Shown: one piece after another, positions 1-9,700 of the stretch
Position numbering within the stretch: the first letter of the stretch is position 1
Layout of the letters: the number at the start of each line of letters is the position of its first letter
Assembly (NCBI GenBank): GCA_017619755.1
Contig: JAFZRU010000017.1
Span: 221,720-285,719, forward strand
Length of the DNA: 64,000 bases
Origin: Prevotella sp.
Lineage (GTDB): Bacteria; Bacteroidota; Bacteroidia; Bacteroidales; Bacteroidaceae
Direction: 5' to 3'
Program-made: the position numbers and the translations under genes
The notes under the pieces: model-generated
Told to the model about the DNA's origin: nothing
The model's database searches: none
The model's input: the letters and a program-made list of their open reading frames with translations, nothing else

Positions 1-1
1 C

Positions 2-109
2 CAAGCAGAGTGGGAGGAGTTCGTGGCGCAGTTCCAACAATGCGACAAGAATGCCACCAGCGACCAGAAATGGCGTATGATGGAACGCATCTTCTACCTC
101 TACGAATGA
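2..109 (+). CDS. C-terminal end of an unidentified protein (partial)
   Basis: An open frame enters from the left edge and ends at TGA 107-109, giving the last 35 residues of a protein that finishes in RIFYLYE. The peptide is rich in charged and aromatic residues and looks like a genuine coding tail, with no membrane segment. I do not recognise the family. The next 300 bases are non-coding repeats, so this gene ends its own unit. Confidence 0.45.
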   Translation, partial: QAEWEEFVAQFQQCDKNATSDQKWRMMERIFYLYE

Positions 110-436
110 TTATTTTTCGTTGATTCCATAAATGGCCGCCGAACCTTTTCATGGGTTGACAAAAAACTCCGTCCTGTGCGGTTGAAGACGGCCTGAAAGG
201 CCAAAAGCAATCAGGGGAAGAGGGTGAGCCAAATATCGCCCTGCAAGGGCAAAAGCATTATAGATGCCATAATGCTTTTGCCCTTGCAGGGCGCAATCTA
301 CTCCGTTATTTTCCATTTCCCCAGGGCGTTGCCCTGGGCTGGTATCTCGTTGGCCTTTCAGGCCGTCTTTGCACAAAATCCATCCGTACAGCACAAAAAA
401 CTCCCTGCACCAAGTGTGCAGGGAGCATTTTGCTTG
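110..436. repeat. Intergenic palindromic repeat module
   Basis: No gene is visible here. The stretch is built of nested palindromes. The largest is a perfect 25-bp inverted repeat (237-261 with 269-293) around a 7-base loop. An 18-bp inverted repeat (187-204 with 350-367) encloses it. A third hairpin, CCAGGGC-GTT-GCCCTGG, lies at 321-337. Such GC-rich palindromes are typical of dispersed intergenic repeats in Prevotella-like genomes. Small open frames across it are by-products of the repeats. Confidence 0.75.
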
Positions 437-510
437 TGATTCCGTTGGGGCTCGAACCCAAGACCTACTGCTTAGAAGGCAGTTGCTCTATCCAGCTGAG
501 CTACGGAACC
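437..510 (-). tRNA. tRNA-Arg (anticodon TCT)
   Basis: Read on the minus strand, the gene starts GGTTCCG at 510 and ends CGGAATC plus discriminator A at 437, so the acceptor stem pairs fully with one G-U. The anticodon loop CTTCTAA lies between ACTGC and GCAGT, giving anticodon TCT, which reads AGA/AGG. The T loop contains the usual GGTTCGA. CCA is not encoded, so it must be added after transcription. The length is 74 nt. Confidence 0.95.
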
Positions 511-524
511 ATCAAAAGCGGCTG

Positions 525-556
525 CAAAATTACTGCTTTTTGTGGTGATTTCCAAA
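525..556 (-). promoter_or_regulatory. Promoter of tRNA-Arg
   Basis: On the minus strand TTTG (553-556) is followed after 20 bp by TAATTTTG (525-532), matching the Bacteroidetes primary sigma consensus. Transcription would start about 8 nt before the mature tRNA end. Confidence 0.7.
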
Positions 557-599
557 TTATTTGTTTATTTTTTGTTCAAATCGCCAAATTCTCGCCGCC

Positions 600-2258
600 T
601 TACTTGTATTTTTCGATTAGCGTTGTCGCTTGCTCGCTTCCGAGTTCCTTGGCTTTCTCGAAGGCCGCGAGTCCCTCCTTTTTCTTTCCCGTCTGGATGA
701 GTGCAAGTCCCTTGATCAAGTATGCCTCATCGTAATTGGGATCCAGGTTGATGGCTTTTTGTGCTGTTTCGATGGCCTCCTCCTTCATGTTCACCCTGAG
801 TTGCAGCGAGGCCTTTTCCGCCAAGTACAGCGGCTCTTGAGGAGCCATGGTTACAGCCTTGTCAATGTCCTGCAGTGCTTGTTGGAAGAGTTTTCCCTTC
901 ATCTCGCACTGCTCCCGTTGGTAGTAGAAGTCGGCTCCTATGCGTCCTGTCATCAGTGAGTCATATTGGTTGTAGTCAAACACAGCCTTTCGATATTCCC
1001 CCTTGTCTTCCAGGGCGGCTGCGCGGTAAAGGAAATAGGGTGCCGCATCGAGGGGGTAGGGCTTGTTGAAAAGGCTGATGGCGCTGTCGAGCAACGCGAT
1101 GGTCTCCTCTTGTGGTGCTTGGAGTTGCGTTTTGCATTGTGCTGCTTCGTAGAACAATTCCGGGTTGCGCAGGTTGGTGCGTGTGAGTTCGAGGAAGATG
1201 TCGCAGGCCTGTTGGTAGTCTTTTTTCGAGTATCTCACTTGAGCCTCAAGGTGTCGGTAAAGTGGTTGGGGACTGATGGCGTAGGCCTGCTGTGCCTCGT
1301 CAATGGCCTTGTCAAGGTTCCATGCCGGGAAAGACTCGTCGAATTTGTATAGTTCTTTCTGATAGATGACACGGGCGTAGTCAAAATGCGCCACGTCTTT
1401 CTCGTCGGCCATTTTGATGGCTTTCTCCATGTCGTCCTGTGCCGACTGGAAATAGCTGTTGCTCGCCGCTCTTTGTGCCCGAGCGTAGTATCCATCGGTG
1501 AGGTTGGGGAATTTTTCGATGAACATTCCAGCGGTCTTTTCGAAGCGCTCTGGGCTGCCTTGCTGTGCGAGCATGAGTGCCAGTTGTGCCTGCTCCTTGT
1601 CGTTGGGGAGAGCGGTGGGGATGTTGGTTCGACGTAGCACCGGTTCGTTGGCACTGAGGCCTGTCACTACGAAGTCTTTGATATAATTGGCATCGGTGGA
1701 GTGGTAGTCGGTGGTGTACTGCGACTGCTGCATAAAGCCGATGACCTGTCCGTTGGCGTTGGCGAAGGGGCATCCCACGGCATTTTCCGGAGCCGACATC
1801 TTGATGATGTAGTAGGCGTATTTGTCCATGAAGGTCTCCACCTTGTCGATGGTGGTTTCCTTAAATTCCGGTTTTTTCACGGAATAGCCCACGAGATAGA
1901 CGGAGCTTCCTGCGGCTGTCGGTGTGGTGGCTAAGGGAGCCGGTGTGGTTTTCCCTTTCACCTTGAATTTCGCCACGTCATAAATCTCATTGGCTCCAAG
2001 GATGCACTCCACGTCGAGACTTTTGCCGGTAGCGTCCATCACCACGGCTTTGCTGGCACCGTCAAAGGGCGTCCAGTCGCTGATGGCTGTTCCGTCGGCG
2101 TCGATGAACACGCCGTGGCTGGAGGCGAGCAGGGAGCCGTCGGCCTTGAAGGTGGTGAGGGTGAACACGGCTTTCGCCACGTTTTTCACCGCTACGGGTT
2201 GGGCCGCCACGCCAAGGGTGGTAGCCATTACTAAAAATATCGTTGCTATTCTTTTCAT
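600..2258 (-). CDS. Secreted TPR protein with a degenerate trypsin-like domain
   Basis: The 552-residue product has a signal peptide (MKRIATIFLVMATTLGVAAQ), a trypsin/HtrA-like beta-barrel region at about 25-180, and TPR repeats from about 230 to the C terminus. The barrel aligns by eye with HtrA-type proteases. The histidine segment reads ISDWTPFDG instead of a TNxHV-type motif, and the serine segment reads VGCPFANANG instead of GNSGGP; only the Asp of DVAKFKV is kept. It therefore looks like a catalytically dead protease used for binding, perhaps as a periplasmic scaffold. ATG 2258 was chosen over an upstream in-frame start because it begins the signal peptide. It lies 7 bp after recN in the same leftward unit. 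Confidence 0.75.
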   Translation of the reverse strand: MKRIATIFLVMATTLGVAAQPVAVKNVAKAVFTLTTFKADGSLLASSHGVFIDADGTAISDWTPFDGASKAVVMDATGKSLDVECILGANEIYDVAKFKVKGKTTPAPLATTPTAAGSSVYLVGYSVKKPEFKETTIDKVETFMDKYAYYIIKMSAPENAVGCPFANANGQVIGFMQQSQYTTDYHSTDANYIKDFVVTGLSANEPVLRRTNIPTALPNDKEQAQLALMLAQQGSPERFEKTAGMFIEKFPNLTDGYYARAQRAASNSYFQSAQDDMEKAIKMADEKDVAHFDYARVIYQKELYKFDESFPAWNLDKAIDEAQQAYAISPQPLYRHLEAQVRYSKKDYQQACDIFLELTRTNLRNPELFYEAAQCKTQLQAPQEETIALLDSAISLFNKPYPLDAAPYFLYRAAALEDKGEYRKAVFDYNQYDSLMTGRIGADFYYQREQCEMKGKLFQQALQDIDKAVTMAPQEPLYLAEKASLQLRVNMKEEAIETAQKAINLDPNYDEAYLIKGLALIQTGKKKEGLAAFEKAKELGSEQATTLIEKYK

Positions 2259-2265
2259 ATCGTTG

Positions 2266-3933
2266 TCATTCGTTGGTTGTTTTTCCCAGCAGTTCCTCCG
2301 CATTGCGGATGGCTGCCTGACTAATGTCGCTGCCGCTCACCATCTGTGCTATCTCCCTTACGCGCTCGTCGTGGTTGAGCAACCTCATGTGGCTGGTGGT
2401 GCCTTCGTCGCCCTCCTCTTTGTACACCTTGTAGTGTCGTGCGCCTTTGGCTGCGATTTGTGGCAGGTGGGTGATGCTGATTACTTGCCGGTCGTTGTCG
2501 CCCATCTCCTGCATGATGTGTGCCATCATCTCCGCCACCTTGCCGCTCACGCCGGTGTCTATCTCGTCGAAGATGATGGTGGGGAGTTTCACTGCTCCGC
2601 TGATCATCGCTTTGAGCGAGAGCATCACGCGGGCTATCTCGCCTCCCGAGGCCACCTGTGCCACGGGTTGCAGCGGCGTGCTGCTGTTGGCGGTGAAGAG
2701 GAATGCTACCTTGTCGTGGCCGTCATTGGCAAGAGGCTTTTCTTGTAGGAGTACCTCGAAACGTACTTTGGGGATGCCTAAAGGCACTAAGCGCTGGCGC
2801 ATCTCTGCTTCAACCTTTCGTGCAGCGTTGGTGCGTATGTTGGTGAGTTTTGTCGCTTTCTGCTCGCAGTCGTCGAGCAGTGTGGCGAGCCGTGTCTCCA
2901 TCTGCTGCAACTCCTCGTCGCCCCCGTCGATTTGGCCCAGTTGTCGCTCGATGTCCTTTTGCAGGCTGAGCAGTTGTGCCACATTTTCCACGTGGTATTT
3001 ACGCTCCAGGCTGTAGAGGGTGTCGAGTCGTGCATCGACAGCTTCCAAGCGTGCTGGGTCAAACTCCACGTCCTCCGACCTCGACGCCACTTCGTCGGCG
3101 ATGTCTTTTAGTTCGATGAAGCAACTTTCCAGACGCTCGGCAGCCCCGGCGATGTCGCGGAAGACATCTTTCACCCCCTCGATGCTATGGCTCGCGCTCT
3201 TCAATCGTTCCACAGCTCCGCCGTCGCCGGAGAGGAGGTTGTCGGCCTCGTAGAGTGCGCTCTTGATGTCCTCGGCGTGTGAGAGCATCTCCTGCTCGCT
3301 CTCCAACTCCTCCTGCTCGCCATCCACGAGACGGGCGGTTTCCAACTCGTTGAGTTGGAAGCGAAGGAAGTCTTCGCTTTCACGGCTCCTTCTCAACTGC
3401 TCGCGCTTTGCCTCTATCTCCTTGGTCAGGGTCTTGTATTCTTGATAGGAGGTTTGGTAGGAGGAAAGTTCCTGGGCGTCGTTAGAGATGATGTCGAGCA
3501 CGTTGAGCTGGAAGTCCTCCTTGTTGAGCAGCAGGTTTTGGTGCTGGCTGTGTATGTCCACGAGCATCCCGCCTAACTCGCGAAGGGTGGTGAGCGGGAC
3601 GGGGGTGTCGTTGACGAAGGCGCGGCTTTTCCCGGCGGTGGTCACCTCTCGCCGGAGGATGCAGTCTCCGCCGTCGTAGTCGAGGTCGTTCTCCTCAAAG
3701 AATTTCTGCATGTCGTATTTCCGCAGGTCGAAATGTGCCTCCACCACGCATCGGTCGCGTCCTGCCTTGATGGCTTTGGTGTCGGCGCGTTGCCCCAAGA
3801 GCAGCCCTAAGGCGCCGAGGATGATGCTTTTCCCCGCGCCAGTCTCGCCGGTGATGACGGAGAAGCCGCCCTCGAAGGGGATGTCGAGCTGGTCGATTAG
3901 CGTGAAATTCTTGATGAATAGTCGTTGCAGCAT
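2266..3933 (-). CDS. recN: DNA repair protein RecN
   Basis: This is an SMC-like ATPase of double-strand break repair, 555 residues, the usual RecN length. The N terminus reads MLQRLFIKNFTLIDQLDIPF, followed by the Walker A motif GETGAGKS. A long coiled-coil centre (about 155-380) is followed by the ABC signature region ASGGEIARVMLSLK and the Walker B segment TIIFDEIDTGVSG. The ATG at 3933 matches the family N terminus; a longer reading frame upstream is not needed. It sits 7 bp downstream of the DUF4835 gene, a neighbourhood common in Bacteroidetes. Confidence 0.95.
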   Translation of the reverse strand: MLQRLFIKNFTLIDQLDIPFEGGFSVITGETGAGKSIILGALGLLLGQRADTKAIKAGRDRCVVEAHFDLRKYDMQKFFEENDLDYDGGDCILRREVTTAGKSRAFVNDTPVPLTTLRELGGMLVDIHSQHQNLLLNKEDFQLNVLDIISNDAQELSSYQTSYQEYKTLTKEIEAKREQLRRSRESEDFLRFQLNELETARLVDGEQEELESEQEMLSHAEDIKSALYEADNLLSGDGGAVERLKSASHSIEGVKDVFRDIAGAAERLESCFIELKDIADEVASRSEDVEFDPARLEAVDARLDTLYSLERKYHVENVAQLLSLQKDIERQLGQIDGGDEELQQMETRLATLLDDCEQKATKLTNIRTNAARKVEAEMRQRLVPLGIPKVRFEVLLQEKPLANDGHDKVAFLFTANSSTPLQPVAQVASGGEIARVMLSLKAMISGAVKLPTIIFDEIDTGVSGKVAEMMAHIMQEMGDNDRQVISITHLPQIAAKGARHYKVYKEEGDEGTTSHMRLLNHDERVREIAQMVSGSDISQAAIRNAEELLGKTTNE

Positions 3934-3940
3934 GGTTGAA

Positions 3941-4843
3941 TTATTGCTTGATTTTTTCCCATGAGTTGTTCTGCGAGGCGTTGATGCTGAAAAGGATTTC
4001 ATACACCTTGTCCTTCTCGTTCTGTGTGCCTTTGCCCTTGTAGATGTTGGCCAGCTCGTCTTTTTTGTAGTCGGTCCATATCTGTGGGAGCATGCTCAGA
4101 GGTTTGTTTTCGTGAGCTTTTTTCAGACATTCCTCCAAGGCGGTGGTCACGTTGGTGCGCCCGCGCTCCACGTTGGTGGCCATCTCGTCAAGCCCTTTGC
4201 GGTAATAGTCGTATTGTAATTGCCTGAAGGGTTGCATGCCTCCGTCGAGGTAGTCGTTGATGATGGCGAAGCGGTTGCGGTCGTTGTCGAAGGCTTTCCA
4301 ACCGGGGAAGTTGAGGTTTTGCGCGTTGTTGGCGAGGTTCATGCAGCGTTGCAGGATGTCCTCGCCGCCCATGGGTGAGAAACTGTCAAGGTCGAGGCCG
4401 ATGATGAGGTAGGCGTAATAGGCGATCAAGGCCACGAGTTGGTTGTCGATGACTTCCTCGTTGAACTCGATTTGGTCGAACTGCGCGAACTCGAAGTTGA
4501 AGTCGTTGTCCTTGTTGTTGTAGAGCGTCGTGGTGTAGGCAGAGTTCCACACCGGACGGTTGGCCTGGATGAGGGCGTTGCAGGTGAAAATGTTGGACGA
4601 GGCGTCGTATTTCGTCACCGTGATGTTGAAATTACAGCTGATGCGCTCGTTTTTCTGAAACTGGTATTGTGTCCACTGCTTGTCATTGATGAACTGTTCC
4701 AGTGTCTCCTTGAGGTTGTCAAAGACACTGACGTCTGTGCCTTGGATTTGGTTGTGGTTGATGGTCACTTTCGCCTCCAACTCCTGGGCGGCGGCGAGCA
4801 TGGGGACTAATGCTGCGAGTGCTATGAAGAGTAGCTTTTTCAT
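3941..4843 (-). CDS. DUF4835 family protein (PorD-like)
   Basis: The 300-residue secreted protein has a signal peptide ending in LAAAQ. The body is typical of DUF4835: an early ELEAKVTINHNQIQGTDVSV segment, a middle DNQLVALIAYYAYLIIGLDL segment and a conserved NxxFPGWKAFD. Members of this family have been named PorD in connection with the type IX secretion system, and they usually sit beside recN as here. Its exact role in secretion is not evident from sequence. It is the first gene of a leftward unit with recN and the TPR protein. Confidence 0.8.
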   Translation of the reverse strand: MKKLLFIALAALVPMLAAAQELEAKVTINHNQIQGTDVSVFDNLKETLEQFINDKQWTQYQFQKNERISCNFNITVTKYDASSNIFTCNALIQANRPVWNSAYTTTLYNNKDNDFNFEFAQFDQIEFNEEVIDNQLVALIAYYAYLIIGLDLDSFSPMGGEDILQRCMNLANNAQNLNFPGWKAFDNDRNRFAIINDYLDGGMQPFRQLQYDYYRKGLDEMATNVERGRTNVTTALEECLKKAHENKPLSMLPQIWTDYKKDELANIYKGKGTQNEKDKVYEILFSINASQNNSWEKIKQ

Positions 4844-4878
4844 GCGCTTGTATGTGTTTGAGGGTGTGATTCGGGGGG

Positions 4879-4886
4879 CAAAATTA
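4879..4886 (-). promoter_or_regulatory. Probable -7 box for the DUF4835-recN unit
   Basis: TAATTTTG on the minus strand lies 36 bp before the DUF4835 start. No good -33 TTTG is seen at the right distance, so this is a half-supported promoter. Confidence 0.45.
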
Positions 4887-4982
4887 GGAAAAATAGGTGC
4901 AATTACCGCCCATAAAAAGCAAAAAAATCAAAAAATACCATTCTTTGACAAGATAGTATTACAATTATTGATAAAATAAATG

Positions 4983-4990
4983 TACTTTTG
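4983..4990 (+). promoter_or_regulatory. Probable -7 box for the mannan locus
   Basis: TACTTTTG lies 50 bp before ATG 5041, in an AT-rich divergent intergenic region. There is no clear -33 TTTG at 19-21 bp. It is the only promoter-like element seen before the first PUL gene. Confidence 0.45.
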
Positions 4991-5040
4991 CGGCGAAAAC
5001 GAGAAAAACGTTGTAATAACTATTAATCAATTAAAAGCTT

Positions 5041-6606
5041 ATGAAGAAAATTTTTACTTTGTTTGCAGTGGCTTGCATGGCTCTCTCCGTCAGTGCACAG
5101 GAGAAGGTGATGTTTGACCCTGCTGGAACGTATGGCAATGGTGCCACTCTGACTTCGGAGAACACCAAGGTGGTGCTGGGCAACGACCGTACCACTAAGA
5201 ACTATGACTTGAAACTGGCATCGGTGAAGGCATACTGCGCCGAGTTGCTTGGACAAACCGTCTTGGTGGAGAATGAAGAAGGTGTGAAGGAGGAGAAGAC
5301 CCGCGTGGTGTATGTCGTGGGCAACCAAAACCCCAAGGACGGTGAGTTGGATGGCGACAAGAGCGCCGGATCCGGCTACAACCCCGAGAAGATGAATTTG
5401 CCGCATTCGGGTACCTATTACATGATTACCCCGGCCACCAATGGTCACATCACTGCCTTCATCGTTCTCAATGCTGACAAGGCTTTCTATGTGGTCAAGA
5501 GCAATGGCGAGGCTTTGCCCAAGAGTGCCATTACCATCAAGGCCGACGGTGAGGAACCCACCGTGGTGCCGCAGAACGATGACAACACCATCAACGAGAA
5601 AACCACTGGAACAGTGGAGTTTGACGTGTTGGCTGGTGAGACCTACTATGTCTTCTGCGCAGGTTCGAAGCTCAGCTTCGGTGGATATGTCTTTGAGAGC
5701 ACCGGTGACACTCCCGGTCCTCAGCCCGGTGAGGGTTCCAATGTGGCCACCGACCCCGCACTGCCCATTACGTTCAACTCCTGGGATGCCAATTTCTTGA
5801 TCTTGAAGACTGGCGTGAGCGCTGGCGACAAGTTCGTGTTCACGGGTGAGGCTATCGATGTGGCCGATTGGCAGTGGGGTCCGCAGATTCTCCCGAAGAG
5901 CAATGCCGACTGGAGCGACCTGGGTCCGGCGCTTGTTCCGGGTGCTGACGGAAAAGCCACATTCACCTTGACTGAAGAATACGCCAAGGTCATCAACGAC
6001 AATGGTGGCCTGCGCGTGCAAGGCATGGGCGTGATTGTCACCACTGTGAACTACGAACCGGCCGGCGAGCCGCAGCCCGAGGGCGACAAGGTGAGCATCA
6101 TCGACAAGTTCACTTACACATGGGGTGCCGAAAAGGGTGAAACTATCACTCAAAACGCCGATGGCAGCATCACGTTCAACTCTGTAGAATGGGGTGGAGC
6201 TGCTGCTTGGTTGGCCGATAACGACACTCCTGCTGACTGGTCTTCCTATACCAAGCTCGTCTTCGTGTATGCCGAACCCACCACTGTCAACACACAGGGC
6301 TTTGTGCAGACCACCACAGAGAATCTCACATGGTGGGGCAATGCGGGTATCACTTCCCTCGAGTGCCCGTTCGATGGCAAGGACGTTACCAAGGTCAATC
6401 AGGTAGCTCTCCAGGCTTCTGCCCCCGCCACCATTGTCATCAAGGAAATCTACTTGGTGAAGAGTGTTGAAGGCATTGAGGAGCTTGTCTCCATCAAGAA
6501 CGTCTTCGACGTCAATGCTCCCGCCTATAACCTCGCCGGCATGCGCGTTGGCAAGGACTACAAGGGCGTTGTAATCCAGAACGGTCACAAGTTCATTCAA
6601 AAATAA
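5041..6606 (+). CDS. Secreted protein heading the mannan PUL, with a C-terminal sorting-like tail
   Basis: The 521-residue protein has a signal peptide (MKKIFTLFAVACMALSVSAQ). The N-terminal region (about 22-230) is of unknown type. Two beta-rich segments follow (about 240-345 and 355-470), separated by Pro/Gly linkers, with Trp-rich stretches such as DWQWGPQIL and WGGAAAWLADN that resemble carbohydrate-binding modules. The end, NLAGMRVG...GVVIQNG, is the short C-terminal signature common on secreted Prevotella proteins and resembles a type A T9SS signal. A role in capturing mannan at the surface is inferred from position. A terminator-like hairpin separates it from susC. Confidence 0.7.
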   Translation: MKKIFTLFAVACMALSVSAQEKVMFDPAGTYGNGATLTSENTKVVLGNDRTTKNYDLKLASVKAYCAELLGQTVLVENEEGVKEEKTRVVYVVGNQNPKDGELDGDKSAGSGYNPEKMNLPHSGTYYMITPATNGHITAFIVLNADKAFYVVKSNGEALPKSAITIKADGEEPTVVPQNDDNTINEKTTGTVEFDVLAGETYYVFCAGSKLSFGGYVFESTGDTPGPQPGEGSNVATDPALPITFNSWDANFLILKTGVSAGDKFVFTGEAIDVADWQWGPQILPKSNADWSDLGPALVPGADGKATFTLTEEYAKVINDNGGLRVQGMGVIVTTVNYEPAGEPQPEGDKVSIIDKFTYTWGAEKGETITQNADGSITFNSVEWGGAAAWLADNDTPADWSSYTKLVFVYAEPTTVNTQGFVQTTTENLTWWGNAGITSLECPFDGKDVTKVNQVALQASAPATIVIKEIYLVKSVEGIEELVSIKNVFDVNAPAYNLAGMRVGKDYKGVVIQNGHKFIQK

Positions 6607-6624
6607 TCAACAAAACACCAACAG

Positions 6625-6655
6625 GAGGGTGGCCCCAGCGACCACCCTCTTTTCT
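6625..6655 (+). terminator. Intrinsic terminator between the first PUL gene and susC
   Basis: GAGGGTGG (6625-6632) pairs with CCACCCTC (6642-6649) and is followed by a T-rich run. Since no strong promoter is seen before susC, it may only attenuate, leaving high expression of the first gene and partial read-through. Confidence 0.75.
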
Positions 6656-6745
6656 TAAATCCTTCATACTACTATTTACATAACCTTATTCCACAACACT
6701 GTCAGACTTTCAAAAACAATAGGCATCAACCTAAAAACTAATGAT

Positions 6746-9700
6746 ATGAACAAAAAAAAGTCAATGACCAAGCAAGGCCTTGTACATATATATAAGGTGT
6801 TGCTGCTGTTCTTGGCCTTGCTCCCCTTGCAGGCTTTCGCTCAGGCGAAAGTCACCGGAACGGTGGTCGATGAAACCGACGGAGAACCCATCATCGGAGC
6901 AACGGTCAAAGTCAAGGGTTCCACCTCCGGCGTGGTGACCGACATCGACGGTAATTTCTCCGTTGACGCCTCTTCAGGGCAGACGATCGAAGTCTCTTAC
7001 GTCGGTTACACCACCTTGCCGGTGAAGGTGAACAAGGCCGGCCATCTCACCATCCGCCTCTCGGAGGACACCCACCAACTCGACCAGGTAGTGGTTGTGG
7101 GTTATGGTACGATGAAGCGAAGCGACCTTACGGGTGCCGTGTCGAGCATCGATGAGAAAGCCATCAAACAAGGTGTCAACACCAACATCGAGCAGGCCAT
7201 GCAAGGACGCATCGCCGGTGTGCAGGTGACGCAGAACTCCGGCGCCCCCGGCGGAGGCATCTCCGTGCAAATACGCGGTGTCAACTCCCTCTCCGCCAAC
7301 GAGCCTCTCTACATCATCGACGGCATTGCCGTCTCTGGACAGACCGACGGCAACTCCAGCGCACTCTCCGGCCTCAACCCCTCCGACATCGTCTCTCTTG
7401 AGGTGCTCAAGGATGCCTCGGCTACTGCCATCTACGGCTCCAGGGCCTCCAACGGCGTGGTGCTCATCACCACCAAACGTGGCCAGGAGGGAAAGACCCA
7501 GGTGCAGTATGAGGGATATGCCGGTTGGCAACAAATTCCCACCCAACTCGACTTGATGAACCTCAAGGAATATGCCGTGTTCTACAACGAGCGCGGACGC
7601 CTGTATGGAGGTGATTGGGCCATGCGCGAGGATTTCAAGGACCCCACGCTCCTCACCGACGGCACCGACTGGCAGGATGTGCTCTACCAAACCGCCTTTA
7701 TGCACAACCACCAACTGAACGTCAGCGGCGGCTCCAAGGACACCAAGTTCTCGCTTTCCGGCGGCTACCTCGACCAGGACGGCATCGGCATCGGCTCCAA
7801 TTTCCAAAGAGCCTCCTTCAGGGCCAACCTCGACATGACGGTCAACAAATGGCTAACCGCCGGCGCCAACGTCTCATTTGCCAACACAAGCCGCACGGTG
7901 ACCTTCGACGAGTCGAACGTCATACAAATCGCTCTCCAGCAGTTCCCCGACGTGGCGGCTAAAAATCCCGACGGCACCTACGGCTTCAACAGCGATGCCT
8001 CCGACAAGTTCAATGTCTCCTACCAGAACCCGCTTTTTGAGGCGGAAATGAGGGAAAACAGACGCAAGAATTTCTCCTTGGACTACAACTTCTTCGCCAA
8101 CATCTTCCCTGTCAAGGGACTCAACATACGCGTGGAGTATGGTGGCAGCAGGGGATGGAACCACACTTATCAGTTCCAACCCGACTACCAATATGGCTCC
8201 ACCATCATCACGTCGCAGTCCACGCGGCGTATCGACAAGAATGTCTATAACTCCTTCAAGCAATATGCCACCTACGACATCGACCCCCTCAAAGGACATC
8301 ATTTGCAGATGATGCTCGGCCATGAGGCACAGTGGGGTGATTGGGGCTTCCTCGCTGGCAGCAGGAAAGGTTTCGTCTCCGATGACGTGCATTACCTCAA
8401 CGTGGGAGATGCCAATACCGCCACCAACGACAATGGAGGCAACTCCTGGGGCATCGAGTCTTATTTTGGACGCCTGAATTACAACATCCACGACCGCTAC
8501 TTGGTGACAGCCACCCTCCGTACCGACGGCTCCTCAAGCTTCAACAAGGACAACCGCTGGGGATGGTTCCCCTCCGCAGCCGTTGCTTGGCGCATCACGC
8601 AGGAGAAATTCATGGAGAACGTGAAGTGGCTGCACAATGCCAAGCTCAGACTCGGATGGGGCCTCGTGGGTAACCAGCAGACGGGTAGTTACGCATACGG
8701 CTCCACGCTCAAGTCCATCACCACGGCATGGGGCACCGGCTTCCTTCCTGCCAACGTGGGCAACCCCGACCTCACTTGGGAGTCCACCAAGGCTTGGAAC
8801 ATCGGCCTCGACCTCAACCTCTTCAGAAGGATTGAAATCATCATCGATGCGTACTTGAAAGACACCGACAACCTCTTGATGAGAGCCGCTTTGCCCACCT
8901 ACGCCAATATGAACAGTTGGTTGGGAATGACAGCACCATGGGTGAATGCCGGAAGCATCAGGAACAAGGGTATAGAGCTTACCATCAACTCGCAGAACAT
9001 CAAGACGAAAGACTTCGACTGGCGTACTGGCCTGACATTGAGCATCAACCGCAACAAACTTGTCAAGTTGAACAGCACGGCTTCTGCCATCCAAGGCATC
9101 GACAGCCGCAACCTCACCTACACCCTCTCCGAAATCGGAGGTCCTGTGGGAAGGTTCTATGGATACAACGTCATTGGCATGTTCACCTGCGAGGATGACT
9201 TCTACCAGAAAAACCAACTGGGAGAGTATATGCTCGACCAGAACGGCAACCGCCTCCCCGTGGCCCGTCCTGTGGCTACCGACGGTTCCATGCACCCCAT
9301 TCAAGTGGATGGCATCTGGGTGGGCGACTATATGTTTGAGGATGTCAACGGCGACGGCGTCATCGACGAAAGCGACCGCAAGTACATCGGCGACCCCAAC
9401 CCCGATTTCACCTTCGGTATCAACAACGTCATCACGTGGAAGAATTTCGAACTCTCCTTCTTCTTCAATGGAAGTGTAGGCAACGACATCTACAACTATG
9501 TGCGCGAGCGTCATACCAACTACCTCAATTGGGGCAACTATTTGAGTTCGGTGGCCAACTTCGCACGGGTGGAGATGATCGACCCCAATGGGCTTGGAAC
9601 AGACATCTCCAATGTCTATGTACCCAACGCCGCCACGGCGCAAAGCCAGCGCATCAATCCTGCCCACACCAACCTCAATGAAAACAACCGTGTGAGCACC

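Noticed and set aside
149-439. Two small frames in the first intergenic region
   Set aside because: Both are made of the palindromic repeats and have no promoter or start signal.
5023-6600. A 525-codon antisense frame
   Set aside because: Shadow of the secreted protein at 5041-6606, which has a normal signal peptide and C-terminal signature.
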